Assembly (NCBI GenBank): GCA_964371055.1
Contig: CAYJLF010000027.1
Coordinates: forward strand, 1-64,000
Reading direction: 5' to 3'
DNA from: CAYJLF01 sp964371055
GTDB taxonomy: Bacteria; Eisenbacteria; RBG-16-71-46; CAIMUX01
DNA length: 64,000 bases
The translations under genes were made by a program, and so were the position numbers. Below, piece after piece: positions 25,396 through 34,709 of the stretch; position 1 is the first letter of the stretch, and every line of letters begins with the position of its first letter. Below the pieces are notes generated by a model, which made no database searches, was not told where the DNA came from, and was given only the letters and a program-made list of their open reading frames with translations.

Positions 25396-26772
25396 CTATT
25401 TGCGGCCCTGGCGGAGAACCGCCAGCTTGCCCGCGCGGATGTGCTGAGCGAGAGGGACGCGCGCCGGACAGGCGAACGCGCAGCAGCCGCACTCGCAGCA
25501 GGCCATCAGGTCCCACTTCTTCGCCAGCTCCAGGTCGCCCGCCTTCGACGCCATGGCGATGCGGGTCGGCATCAGGTTGAGCGGGCAGACATCGAGACAA
25601 CGCCCGCAGCGCACGCAGGTCGTCGCCGCGCTCCGGTCGATCTCCTCCTGGACGAGCACGGTGATGCCGCTCGTCCCTTTCGTCACCGGGACCGACGCGT
25701 CGGCGAGGGTGAAGCCCATCATCGGCCCCCCCGCGACGAGCCGGCCGGCATCCTCGGTCAGGCCGCCGCACGCGTCGAGCAGGGCCTGGATGCGGATCCC
25801 GATCGGGACCAAGAGGTTCTTGGGCGTCTTCACGCCGCGGCCGCCGACGCTGACGATGCGATGCGTCATCGGCTTGCCCCGGAGGACGGCGCGCGCGATC
25901 GCGGCCGCCGTGCCGACGTTGATCACCACGACCCCGACGTCGAGCGGGAGCCCCCCGGTCGGGACCTCCTTCCCGCAGACCGCCTGGATCAGCTGGCGTT
26001 CGCCCCCCTGCGGGTACTTCGTGGCGCAAACCACGACGCGGATGCCCGGGACCCCCTGCGCCGCGGCGCGCAGGGCGGCGATCGCCTCCGGCTTGTTGTC
26101 CTCGATGGCGATGATCCCCTCGGCGGCTCCCGCCGCGCGCATGGCGAGGGCGAGACCGGTGACGATCGGGGCGGGGACTTCCACCATCAGCCGGTAGTCG
26201 GAGGTAAGGTAGGGCTCGCACTCGCAGCCGTTGAGCAGGAGGAGCGAAACCGGCTTCTGCGCATTGCGCGTCACCTTGACGTGGGTGGGGAAGGCGGCTC
26301 CGCCCTGTCCGACGATTCCCGCGTCGCGGATCGCCTGCACGATCTCCTCGGGGGTCGCCGTCTTTCCGGGCGCCTCGGACCAGTCGCCGCCGTACATCTC
26401 GTCGAAGAGCGCGCGCCCTTCGGGCATCGCCTCCGGCTTGGCCGTGATCGGGACGACGAGAGAGCGGCGGCCGTTCGGCAGCGTGGCGGCCGTGATGACG
26501 CCGGCGGAGCCGGCGACCGAGGCGTGGACGCGGGCGGAGATGAACCCCTTGGCCTCGCCGACCAGATCCCCCAGCGCCAGTTCGGCCCTCGGCTTGATGA
26601 CCGATTCGGCGGGCGCGCCGGTGTGCTGGTGCAGCGGGAGGATGACCGATTCGGGGGTCGGCAAGACCTCGATGGCCTGGTGCTCGGATCCTTCCTTCCG
26701 CTCCGGGGGGTGGATCCCGCGGGGAAAGCTCTTCTTGTCCGTGAACCGGACGACGAGATCAGAGAGTGTCAT
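25396..26772 (-). CDS. rnfC: electron transport complex subunit RnfC
   Basis: A 458-residue peripheral subunit, related to the NuoF/NqrA fold, carrying the NADH/FMN site and two 4Fe-4S clusters of Rnf. Marks are FPRGIHPPERK near the N-terminus, AGIVGQGGAAFPTHVK (Rossmann glycine-rich loop), LLLNGCECEPYLTSDYRLM, and the cluster motifs CVRCGRCLDVCP and CCECGCCAFACP near the C-terminus. The ATG at 26772 is preceded by GAGG; it overlaps the end of a small upstream gene by 14 nt. It is the first recognised rnf gene of the operon. Confidence 0.93.
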   Translation of the reverse strand: MTLSDLVVRFTDKKSFPRGIHPPERKEGSEHQAIEVLPTPESVILPLHQHTGAPAESVIKPRAELALGDLVGEAKGFISARVHASVAGSAGVITAATLPNGRRSLVVPITAKPEAMPEGRALFDEMYGGDWSEAPGKTATPEEIVQAIRDAGIVGQGGAAFPTHVKVTRNAQKPVSLLLLNGCECEPYLTSDYRLMVEVPAPIVTGLALAMRAAGAAEGIIAIEDNKPEAIAALRAAAQGVPGIRVVVCATKYPQGGERQLIQAVCGKEVPTGGLPLDVGVVVINVGTAAAIARAVLRGKPMTHRIVSVGGRGVKTPKNLLVPIGIRIQALLDACGGLTEDAGRLVAGGPMMGFTLADASVPVTKGTSGITVLVQEEIDRSAATTCVRCGRCLDVCPLNLMPTRIAMASKAGDLELAKKWDLMACCECGCCAFACPARVPLAQHIRAGKLAVLRQGRK

Positions 26773-27082
26773 GGGAGGCCTCATCAGGCGCGGTGCGCCG
26801 TAGCTTCCGGGCCGCGGGAAGAAGGAGAAGCACGCTGATCCCGACGCCCATCGCGGCCGCCGGCAGTTCGCCATGGCGATCCGCCAGCCAGAGCTGGGTG
26901 GCGATCAGCGTAACCAACGGAAGGACAAAGACATAAAGGCACGCTAGGACGAACCGGGGACCGCTGAGGACCCGCCGGGAGGGAGCGAACGCGCCGGGGG
27001 AAGGGGACCCCGCCGACGCCGAGCCGCAAGCGCGGCAGTCGCGGGGACAGCCGCCGATATCTTCCGTAACCTTTTGATTCAC
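26759..27082 (-). CDS. small two-helix membrane protein leading the rnf operon (RseC-like C-terminus)
   Basis: A 107-residue protein whose end overlaps the rnfC start by 14 nt. It begins at the first possible codon (GTG, 27082) with a cysteine cluster CPRDCRACGS, a proline/serine linker, then two membrane helices (VLACLYVFVLPLVTLIATQL and AAAMGVGISVLLLLPAARKL). The helix pair resembles the C-terminal half of RseC/SoxR-reducing-system proteins, which are commonly encoded beside rnf genes, but the N-terminal half of that family is missing. The overlap and consistent frame make it likely real; the name is inference. A possible minus promoter (TTGGAG, 18 nt, TATCCA) would place its -10 only a few bases before this start. 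Confidence 0.5.
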   Translation of the reverse strand: MNQKVTEDIGGCPRDCRACGSASAGSPSPGAFAPSRRVLSGPRFVLACLYVFVLPLVTLIATQLWLADRHGELPAAAMGVGISVLLLLPAARKLRRTAPDEASHDTL

Positions 27083-27162
27083 AGCTGGATACCGCCCAAA
27101 CCCCACCGCCTCCAACGCGTCGTCTCTGGCGCCGGCGACGCGATGCACGAGAAGGATCGTGC

Positions 27163-27168
27163 TACGAT
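27163..27168 (+). promoter_or_regulatory. possible extended -10 element
   Basis: TACGAT preceded by TGC gives an extended -10 without a good -35. It would start a transcript about 120 nt before the secreted-protein gene at 27294, in the divergent gap with the rnf operon. Confidence 0.3.
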
Positions 27169-27293
27169 TGCCTGTCTCATTCAAGGGGAATCGCGGTCCG
27201 TCAAGGAGAGCCGGGGTTCGTGAACCCGCCGCGACCGGTATGCTCGCTTGGGCATGGATCTGGCGGCGGCAGTTTCGACACGGGGGACGACGC

Positions 27294-28493
27294 ATGATGA
27301 AAGTCGACGAAAGGAGCGATGGACGCATCGACGCCTCGAGATCGAGGTTCGGGCTGACCAGGCGCCAGTCCTCCATCGCTCTGGCGGTAGTTCTGGTGCT
27401 GACGGCGGCCGCGGCCGCGCCTCGATGCGCGCTCGCGCAGGAATCCCGGACCGTGCAGATCGCGGTGGCCGGAGACACGCTCCGCCTCTTCCCCGTACCG
27501 GCCGAGCTCCGCGCGACTCTGGCGCGCGACCTCGTGCCGTCGCCCGACTCCATCCCCCTCGTCGTGCCTTTCCTCGAGCGGGCGACCGGGGAGACCCTTG
27601 CGCTCGGCTCCCCGGTCTTGACCTGGCCGCTCCCGGGGCGCGCCGTCGAGTTCATCCCGCCGCGCGCCGAGGGTGATCCGGCCTACCTCGTGACCCGAGC
27701 CGGTGCCGTCCGCTTCCACCCGGACGCGCCGTCCCGGCGTCCGGAGGTCCTGCTGCCGGGATGGGACCTGGTGTCGGGCACGGTGCGCGCCGACGGTACT
27801 CTCCTTCTGCTCGAGCGGACCTTCGACGAACAGGGAGGAGGCGCTCTGCCGGCCCACCTGTTTGCGATCGACCCCGAGCGGGGAGACCTCCTTCCGGACA
27901 CGGCGGCCGTCTGCGCGGCGGGATCGATGCGCATCCTGGCGGCCCCCGGCGACACGCTCCTCTGGATCACGCGCTTCAACGGGCGGACGGCCGATCGCCT
28001 GGCCCTGCGGGACGGCCGGTGGCACCGGATGGAGATCTCGATCGTGCCGAAGGCGGCGTGGCGCGAGGAGCGGTGGAACCTTCGCCAGGGGTTCGTCTCG
28101 CCGGAGCATGGCGTGATGGTGGTGGACGCCGGGCGCGGCGCGCGTCCGCGGTTGCTCGCGATCGATGCCTGGGGCGGTCCGCTGGAGTTGTACACCTGGA
28201 AGCGAGGAGTCCAGCCGCTGAATGGCTCGTTCGCCCCGGAGAAGGGCTTCTTGTTGCTGAACGCGGTCACGAACCTGAGCCTGCTCGACCTGGAGCGGAA
28301 AGCCGAGTTGAGCTTCGCGCTGCCGCTATTCGTTACCGCGACCGCGCTCTCGCGCGATGGTGAGTGGGTGCTGACCGCCGCGCAGAGCCGCGAGGCGCCG
28401 CGGAGCGAGATCCAACTGCGCCGCCGCGGCTCTCCCCGAGCCGCCGAGGTGTGGGTGAACGAGACGGTCTACGCGGCGACGCTGCTGGAATGA
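27294..28493 (+). CDS. exported protein of unknown function, propeller-like
   Basis: A 399-residue protein. After a basic N-terminus a hydrophobic stretch (SSIALAVVLVLTAAAAAPRC) followed by ALAQE looks like a signal peptide. The remainder repeats beta-rich phrases with 'DGTLLLLER', 'APGDTLLWITR', 'DGRWHRMEISI', 'DAGRGARPRLLAIDAW' and 'SRDGEWVLTAA', spaced like the blades of a beta-propeller. No catalytic motif or sorting domain is visible. The ATG at 27294 has GGGGGA 6 nt upstream. It is divergent from the rnf operon and I cannot assign a role. Confidence 0.65.
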   Translation: MMKVDERSDGRIDASRSRFGLTRRQSSIALAVVLVLTAAAAAPRCALAQESRTVQIAVAGDTLRLFPVPAELRATLARDLVPSPDSIPLVVPFLERATGETLALGSPVLTWPLPGRAVEFIPPRAEGDPAYLVTRAGAVRFHPDAPSRRPEVLLPGWDLVSGTVRADGTLLLLERTFDEQGGGALPAHLFAIDPERGDLLPDTAAVCAAGSMRILAAPGDTLLWITRFNGRTADRLALRDGRWHRMEISIVPKAAWREERWNLRQGFVSPEHGVMVVDAGRGARPRLLAIDAWGGPLELYTWKRGVQPLNGSFAPEKGFLLLNAVTNLSLLDLERKAELSFALPLFVTATALSRDGEWVLTAAQSREAPRSEIQLRRRGSPRAAEVWVNETVYAATLLE

Positions 28494-28809
28494 CGGCAGA
28501 TTTGCTAATGCTGACGTAGGCGGATTTCCCTCTTTTCCTCTGCGATCGTCGGGTCTACGGTAAACGCAGTTCCGAAGCCCGGGGTTGGCTGACCTAGGGT
28601 TCTCACGCTGGAGACCAGGTCAAAGACCGTCGAGTCGACCTCGGGGAGGACTCCCGCCCCTCGCGCTTGATCCCTCCTCGCCCTGTGCCGATCGCGATCC
28701 ACCCGGTTTCAAAGGCGCCGGCGTGTTGAGCCCGCAGTCGCCACCCGTCCGGTCGGTACCGGGCGGGGGGTGAGGAACTTCCGGACCACCGGAAGCGAGG
28801 AGGCTCGTC
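28494..28809. other. intergenic region
   Basis: Contains a short T-rich stretch near 28527-28542 after the preceding stop and a GAGGAGG ribosome site for the next gene. I see no gene or clear promoter here. Confidence 0.5.
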
Positions 28810-31800
28810 ATGCGTGCGTTTCTCGTTGCGATTCTGGCTGCTTGGCTCGTGGCGTCCGCGATCGGCGCAGAGGCAAAGGTGGATGCTCCGCGCCGCGAAC
28901 TCGCGGCTCCGGCCCTCCTCCCGGGCGACCATTCCGACGAGGTCCCGGCGCCTCGTCCGGCTCCCGCCCGGCTCGACACGATCGACTTCGGCTTCTACGA
29001 GATCCGGCCCGACGGCCAGCGGTATGCCGTGCGGGGCGGGATCTGGACCTGGGACCACGGCGCGGCCGATCCGCTGGAGGGGTGGACGGCGCGCGACCAG
29101 TCGATCAACCTGCGCGACTACTGGCGGCAGATGACCGAGGGGAAGTGGATCGCGGAGGGGAACCCGCTCCCCTGGCCGCGGATCACCGGCAGCGGTCTGG
29201 CGCTCTGCGGCGCCAGCGAGGGACATGCCGACACCCTCGGCTGGGCGGCGGGGATCGGCTACGGCAACGACTGGTGCCAGCGATTGACCAGCCCCCCGCT
29301 CGTCTACGACGGCACCGGCACGGTCGATCTGCAGTTCGCCTATTTCAACGACACCGAGATCGACTACGACTACACCAAGCTCTTCGTCGTGGTCAGCGGC
29401 AACGCGACTATCCTGAACGCTCCCGGCTTCACCGGCCGCATCGGCATCGACTCGCTCGGCGTGCTGACTCCCCCGACCTATCTGCGCTCCATCCAGAACG
29501 CCGACTTCGGGGGAGGCACGGCACAGCGCGGTTTCACGCTGCGGGTGGAGTTCAAGTCCGACGGCAACCTTTCCGACGAGGACGGCAACGAAGGGTTCGA
29601 CTGCTTCTACGGTCCGGTGGGACTGGATGACCTGACGATCCAGGGCGGGAACCTCGTACCGCCGGGAATCCTCTCTTACAGCTTCGATGCCGATCTTCAG
29701 GGGTGGACCGCCAGCCGCTGCCCCGGGATCGGTTCCTACATGGGACTCTCCCCCGTGACCGCGTACAATCTGCAGGATCCCTGCGCCTGTGAGCTGGCCG
29801 GCCAGGTCCTGGAGTTTCACAACGAGTCGATCGAGCATCCCGAGGACCAGCACGAACAGGCCTGGTCGCCGATCATCGACCGCATCCATGACATCGGCGA
29901 CCCTGTCTATCTCGACTACAACCAGATCATGGCGGAGTGGGACGTCTATGCCGATCTGCCGCAGGAGAACGGCGTGCTCTATCGCTCCGGGTGGAGCTAC
30001 TATCCGTACGAGAACCCCAACCTCCCGGGAGTGATCGGCTGGTCCCCGCGCATGGGGATCGATCGGTACTACTTCGTCAGCGGCGGACCGACCTGCGGCC
30101 TCGACCGGAACATCGGCACCGACTGGGGGCTGCCGCCGCAGTGCCAGCAGGTCCGGTTCATCTTCGAGTTGATGGCCGGGTGCGACAACTTCGGCATCGA
30201 CCCCTGCTCCGGGGTCACGAACTTCAGCCCGATCATCGACAACCTTCGGGTGCGCAACATCGGCATCCCGAATGCGCCCTCGGTCGGGTTCGAGGCGGGG
30301 ACCCAGTTCCAGGACGGATACGGCCAGAGTCCGCAGGGAATCCTGAGCACCACCGACCCCGGGAACGCCGACATCACCCGTAACAGCCGCGTTGCGCCGG
30401 CGCCGGCGAGGCTGGGCGATTCTCTGGTGGTGCGGGGGCCGAACCCGACCGCCAGTTCGACCTGGGAGTCGACCTTGTGGTTCCGTCTGCGTCGCGCGGG
30501 GCCGGGCCAGGCGAGCGTCCCGCGCTATCAGTCGTGGAGGGCCGCGATGATGGCCAAGGGGATCGACTTCACGACCGGCCCGAGACCTGATTTCACCTGG
30601 GGATTCATGGACTCGGTGGAGGTCGGCGGCACGCCGCTCCGATACAAGTTCTGCTCTCAGTTCCGGGACGGTCCGTCGAGCGGCGGCGGCTACCTCCCCG
30701 CCGACCCCTGCTACAACTGGGGCGGGGGAGGCGAGCAGGCCGAGGGAAACGAGATCCTCCCCGACCTCTGCCTCGTTCCCGGCACTCAGGTGGAGTACTT
30801 CGTGACCACCAACTACACCTGCCTGCCGTCGACCCGGTTCTACCTCCCCGACACCACCGGGGCCTTCTTCTCCGAGTTCGAGATTCTCCCGAGCTACCGG
30901 CTCGACCAGGCGATCCCGAAGTTCCCCTGCCTGCTCTACATCGATGCCTTCAATCGGGGCGCGCAGTTCTACATCGAAAACGCCCTCAACGTGGTGCTGG
31001 AGGGGGCCGGGTCGGGCGAGCCGATTCCAAACCCGGCGAAATGGGACCGCTACGACTATCTGGATGCCGCGTCCAACTGGCACGCGGCCTTCTACCGGGA
31101 TCTGGACGGAAACAACGGGGCCACGATCCCGCAGCTGCTGGGGTACAAGCTGATCCTGCTCAACACCGGGAACTTCGGAGTCGGGTGCACGTGGGCACGT
31201 GACTGGCAGGCGCTGCAGCAGTGGGTGGATGCCGTGGTCTGCGAGGGCAACAGCGTCCAGCAGGGGTTGATCCTCGATGGAACCGCGGTGAGCGAGATCA
31301 TCGAGGTTCTCTACCCGGCGCTGCTCACGCAGACTCTGGGGGCGTACCTCCGGTGCCCGGACTACAACGCGATCGGATGTCCCGGCGAGGAGACCCAGAA
31401 CGACGACAACTACTGCGTCCAGGTCGACCTTGTGCCGGGATCCCCCTTCGACGCGGTCGTGCCGGCCGATGTCGTGGCCAACTGGTGCCCGCCGAAGATC
31501 CCCTACGCCGTGCTGGGTGGATTGAACTCCGGTCAGGGGAACCGGCACTTCGTCAACGTCGCTACCGGCGACATCACTCAGTACGCGCAGATCATCAACG
31601 ATCGGAGCAGCGATCCCCGGCGCTATCGCACCGTCCTGAACGGCTTCAGCTACCACCTGCTGACCGCCCGGGATCTCGAGGTGGCGCCCGATCCGGCGGC
31701 GGAGTGCCCGCTGGACTCCGCCTCCCGGGTCACCGCGACCTACGACGAGATCGCCGCCGCCATCCGCTGGGTGCTGGATGTCGACGACCCCGGAGCGGTG

Positions 31801-32139
31801 GCGCTGTGCGTGGAGCCCGGCGACTGCGGCACGGAGGTGCCGGAGGAGACCGGCCCCGGCCTGGTTAACCGGCTCTATTCCAATCGGCCGAATCCGTTCA
31901 ACCCGCGGACCGCGATCCGCTATGCGCTGGCCGCGCCCGGGCGGGCCAGCCTCGTGATCTATGACGTGCAGGGTCGCCGGGTGAAGACACTGGTCGATGG
32001 CCATCAGGACGCCGGCCAGCACGAGGTCGCCTGGGATCGCACCAACGATGCCGGGGAACTGGTCTCCTCGGGGATCTTCTGGAGCCAGTTGACGGCGGGT
32101 GCGTATCGATCGAGCAAGAAGATGGTGGTCCTGAAGTAG
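28810..32139 (+). CDS. large secreted protein with C-terminal FlgD-like sorting domain
   Basis: A 1109-residue exported protein with a signal peptide (FLVAILAAWLVASAIGAEA). The body contains many aromatic, glycine and cysteine-rich beta segments without a domain I recognise: a jelly-roll-like pattern with GTGTVDLQFAYFNDTEIDYD, FEAGTQFQDGYGQSPQGILS, and paired cysteines such as GCTWARDW and NYTCLPSTRF. The end is a canonical FlgD-like module: SNRPNPFNPRTAIRYALAAP, VIYDVQGRRVKTLVDG, VAWDRTNDAGELVSSGIFW and KKMVVLK. It therefore probably leaves the cell and may be surface-attached. The ATG has GAGGAGG at 7 nt. Confidence 0.75.
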   Translation: MRAFLVAILAAWLVASAIGAEAKVDAPRRELAAPALLPGDHSDEVPAPRPAPARLDTIDFGFYEIRPDGQRYAVRGGIWTWDHGAADPLEGWTARDQSINLRDYWRQMTEGKWIAEGNPLPWPRITGSGLALCGASEGHADTLGWAAGIGYGNDWCQRLTSPPLVYDGTGTVDLQFAYFNDTEIDYDYTKLFVVVSGNATILNAPGFTGRIGIDSLGVLTPPTYLRSIQNADFGGGTAQRGFTLRVEFKSDGNLSDEDGNEGFDCFYGPVGLDDLTIQGGNLVPPGILSYSFDADLQGWTASRCPGIGSYMGLSPVTAYNLQDPCACELAGQVLEFHNESIEHPEDQHEQAWSPIIDRIHDIGDPVYLDYNQIMAEWDVYADLPQENGVLYRSGWSYYPYENPNLPGVIGWSPRMGIDRYYFVSGGPTCGLDRNIGTDWGLPPQCQQVRFIFELMAGCDNFGIDPCSGVTNFSPIIDNLRVRNIGIPNAPSVGFEAGTQFQDGYGQSPQGILSTTDPGNADITRNSRVAPAPARLGDSLVVRGPNPTASSTWESTLWFRLRRAGPGQASVPRYQSWRAAMMAKGIDFTTGPRPDFTWGFMDSVEVGGTPLRYKFCSQFRDGPSSGGGYLPADPCYNWGGGGEQAEGNEILPDLCLVPGTQVEYFVTTNYTCLPSTRFYLPDTTGAFFSEFEILPSYRLDQAIPKFPCLLYIDAFNRGAQFYIENALNVVLEGAGSGEPIPNPAKWDRYDYLDAASNWHAAFYRDLDGNNGATIPQLLGYKLILLNTGNFGVGCTWARDWQALQQWVDAVVCEGNSVQQGLILDGTAVSEIIEVLYPALLTQTLGAYLRCPDYNAIGCPGEETQNDDNYCVQVDLVPGSPFDAVVPADVVANWCPPKIPYAVLGGLNSGQGNRHFVNVATGDITQYAQIINDRSSDPRRYRTVLNGFSYHLLTARDLEVAPDPAAECPLDSASRVTATYDEIAAAIRWVLDVDDPGAVALCVEPGDCGTEVPEETGPGLVNRLYSNRPNPFNPRTAIRYALAAPGRASLVIYDVQGRRVKTLVDGHQDAGQHEVAWDRTNDAGELVSSGIFWSQLTAGAYRSSKKMVVLK

Positions 32140-32316
32140 GGCAATTCCTCGCCCCTCGGCAGACCCCGGGACGGGCCGGGAGCGGGCGCAGAGCACCGAT
32201 CGGGAACCGGGACACGGCCGGACCGATCGTGTATCCTGCGCCCGCACCGGTCGGGTCCTCGCGATGTGCGGCACGGGCCCGTCGGCGCGTGGTCAGACCG
32301 CACCCGAGGAGCCATC

Positions 32317-34131
32317 ATGAACCCGTCGTCCGCCCCCCTGCCGCACTGGGATCTCACGACCGTCTACCCGACGCTGGAAAGCCCGGAGTACGAAGCCGAC
32401 CTCGGGCGGCTCCGCGCCATGCTGGACGAGCTCGATCTCTTCCTCGAGCGCCACGGCATCGGCAAGCTGGCGGCCGTGCCGACCGACGCGTCGCTCCTCG
32501 CCCCGGTGATGGACGAACTGATCTCGCGGCTGAACACCGCCGCGGGCCTGCTCGACACCATGGGGGCTTTCTGCTCCGGCCACATGGCGACCAACTCCTA
32601 TGACCCCGTCCCGGCCCGCCGGCTGAGTGAGCTGGAGCAGCTCCAGATCCGGATGGGGAAGGCGCGCACCCGCTTCGCGGCCTATGCCGGCTCGCTCAGC
32701 GGCCTCCTCGATGTCATCTGCGCCCGCGGCGCCGTGGCGGCCGAGCATCGCCTGGTGCTCGAGGATGCCGCCGAGACGGCGCGCTACCTCATGCCGGAGG
32801 TGATGGAGGACTTGGCCGACGAACTTCTCCTGGCTGGTGGCGGTTCGATGTGGAAGTTGCAGGGCAACCTGACCAGCCGCCTGAAGGTTGCCTTCGAGCG
32901 CGACGGGCAGGTGCAGGAACTGCCGATCACGGTGATCCGGAACCTCGCGCAGGATCCGAGCGAGGACGTGCGGCGCCGCGCCTTCCAGGCCGAGCTCAAG
33001 GCCTGGGAGTCGGTGCGGGACGGCGTCGCCTTCGCGCTCAACGGGGTCAAAGGCTCGGCGCTCGTGCTGGCGCGGCGGCGGGGGCACGAGACGGTGCTCG
33101 ACATGAGCCTGCGGCAGAATCGCATGGACCGGGCGACGCTCGAGGCGATGCTCGACTCGATCCGGGACGCGCTCCCCGTCTTCCGTCGTTACCTGGCGAG
33201 CAAGGCGCAGAAGCTGGGGCGGGAGAAGCTCCCCTGGTGGGACCTGATGGCTCCGGTCGGCCAGGTCAACCTCTCCTATGGCTGGGACGAGGCCCGTGAC
33301 TTCATCGTCGAGCAGTTCGGCAGCTTCAGCGGCGACCTGGCGGACTTCGCGCGCGGCGCGTTCGACCGGCGGTGGATCGATGCCGAACCGCGCGACGGCA
33401 AGCGCGGAGGGGCGTTCTGCATGCGCCTGCCGGCGGTCGAGCAGAGCCGCATTCTCGTCAACTTCGATGGTTCGTTCGACCAGCTCGTGACGGTGGCGCA
33501 CGAACTGGGGCATGGCTTCCACAATCACTGTCAGAAGGGTCTTCCGACCCTGCGCCGCGGGGCGCCGATGACGCTGGCCGAGACCGCCTCGATCTTCTGC
33601 GAGACGATCGTCTTCAATGCGGCGTTGGAGCGGGCGCCGGAGGAGGCGAAAGTGGCGATCCTGGAGAACCAGCTGCTGGGCGCCACGCAGGTCTGCGTCG
33701 ATATCTACGCCCGGATCCTCTTCGAGACCGAGCTCTTGAAGCGGAGGGAAGAGGCCGAGGTCTCCTCCGACGAGCTGTGCGACATCATGAAGGATGCGCA
33801 GAAGCAGACCTACGGCGAGCCGCTGGACGAGAATCACCTCCATCCGTACCAGTGGGTGATGAAGCCGCACTACTACCAGGCGGAGCTGAACTACTACAAC
33901 TACCCCTATGCCTTCGGGCAGCTCTTCGGCCTGGGGATCTACGCGCTCTACCAGCAGGAGGGGCGTGACTTCATCCCGAGATACCGCGAACTCCTCCGCG
34001 CCACCGGCGCCGGGCGCGTGGCCGACCTGGCGGGCGCCTTCGGCATCGACGTCCGCTCGCGCGACTTCTGGCGCGGCAGTCTCCGCGTGATCGAGCGGCA
34101 GGTCGAGACCTACGCCGCGGTGGAGGCGTAG
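32317..34131 (+). CDS. pepF: M3-family oligoendopeptidase F
   Basis: A 604-residue cytoplasmic zinc metallopeptidase of the M3B type that cuts short peptides. The catalytic HExxH is HELGH at residues 395-399 (in TVAHELGHGFHNH), with the third zinc ligand in the TLAETASIFCETIVF segment. Other marks are the start LPHWDLTTVYP, SYGWDEARDFIVEQF, and YYNYPYAFGQLFGLGIYALY near the C-terminus. Length agrees with PepF. The ATG at 32317 has GAGGAG 5 nt upstream; an earlier ATG at 32266 lacks one. It precedes a GNAT gene and the ClpA-like/PCRF ATPase, so a link to handling protein fragments is conceivable. Confidence 0.92.
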   Translation: MNPSSAPLPHWDLTTVYPTLESPEYEADLGRLRAMLDELDLFLERHGIGKLAAVPTDASLLAPVMDELISRLNTAAGLLDTMGAFCSGHMATNSYDPVPARRLSELEQLQIRMGKARTRFAAYAGSLSGLLDVICARGAVAAEHRLVLEDAAETARYLMPEVMEDLADELLLAGGGSMWKLQGNLTSRLKVAFERDGQVQELPITVIRNLAQDPSEDVRRRAFQAELKAWESVRDGVAFALNGVKGSALVLARRRGHETVLDMSLRQNRMDRATLEAMLDSIRDALPVFRRYLASKAQKLGREKLPWWDLMAPVGQVNLSYGWDEARDFIVEQFGSFSGDLADFARGAFDRRWIDAEPRDGKRGGAFCMRLPAVEQSRILVNFDGSFDQLVTVAHELGHGFHNHCQKGLPTLRRGAPMTLAETASIFCETIVFNAALERAPEEAKVAILENQLLGATQVCVDIYARILFETELLKRREEAEVSSDELCDIMKDAQKQTYGEPLDENHLHPYQWVMKPHYYQAELNYYNYPYAFGQLFGLGIYALYQQEGRDFIPRYRELLRATGAGRVADLAGAFGIDVRSRDFWRGSLRVIERQVETYAAVEA

Positions 34132-34175
34132 CGAGGCCGGAGAACCGGCGCCCGCGCGGGTGGGCGGAGGTCCGC

Positions 34176-34682
34176 ATGACCGAGCCTGTCGCCATCCGGC
34201 GGATGGTGGAGAGCGACCGTTCGTGGGTGCGGGAGCGGCTCATCGAGGCGTGGGGCGACGAGACGGTCGCCGTCCACGGCGTGCTCTACCGACCGGTCGA
34301 TCTCGCCGGCCTCGTGGCCGAATCGGCCGGGGAGTGTCTCGGACTGCTGACCTACGAACTCGGGGGGACCTCCTGCGAGATCGTGACCTTGAACGCGTTC
34401 CCGCCCGGCCGCGGCGTCGGCACGGCGCTGATTCGGGAGATTTCCCGCCTCGCGACCTTGGCGGGGTGCGCGCGGCTCTGGTTGATCACGACAAACGACA
34501 ACGAATCGGCGATCCGCTTCTATCTCGGCCGGGGATTCCGCGTCGTCACCGTCCATGCCGGGGCGGTGGCGACGGCGCGGAAGCTCAAGCCGCGGATCCC
34601 GCTCTTCGGTGAAGGGGGGCGCGGAATCGTGGATGAGGTGGAAATGGAGATCGGGCTGGGCGACCTCTCCCGAGGCGCCTGA
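34176..34682 (+). CDS. GNAT-family acetyltransferase
   Basis: A 168-residue GNAT enzyme. The acetyl-CoA-binding motif A is in TLNAFPPGRGVGTALIREIS (the R-G-V-G-T form of R/Q-x-x-G-x-G/A) and motif B in TTNDNESAIRFYLGRGFRVV. It resembles RimI/YhhY-like single-domain acetyltransferases; substrate unknown. It begins 44 nt after pepF and ends 27 nt before the next gene, so the three are probably one transcript. Confidence 0.82.
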   Translation: MTEPVAIRRMVESDRSWVRERLIEAWGDETVAVHGVLYRPVDLAGLVAESAGECLGLLTYELGGTSCEIVTLNAFPPGRGVGTALIREISRLATLAGCARLWLITTNDNESAIRFYLGRGFRVVTVHAGAVATARKLKPRIPLFGEGGRGIVDEVEMEIGLGDLSRGA

Positions 34683-34709
34683 CGACGAAGCGTGGGAGGA
34701 TTCCGAGTG

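Noticed and set aside
28603..32274. A 1223-codon minus-strand frame
   Set aside because: Shadow of the secreted 1109-residue protein, which has a signal peptide, ribosome site and sorting domain on the plus strand.
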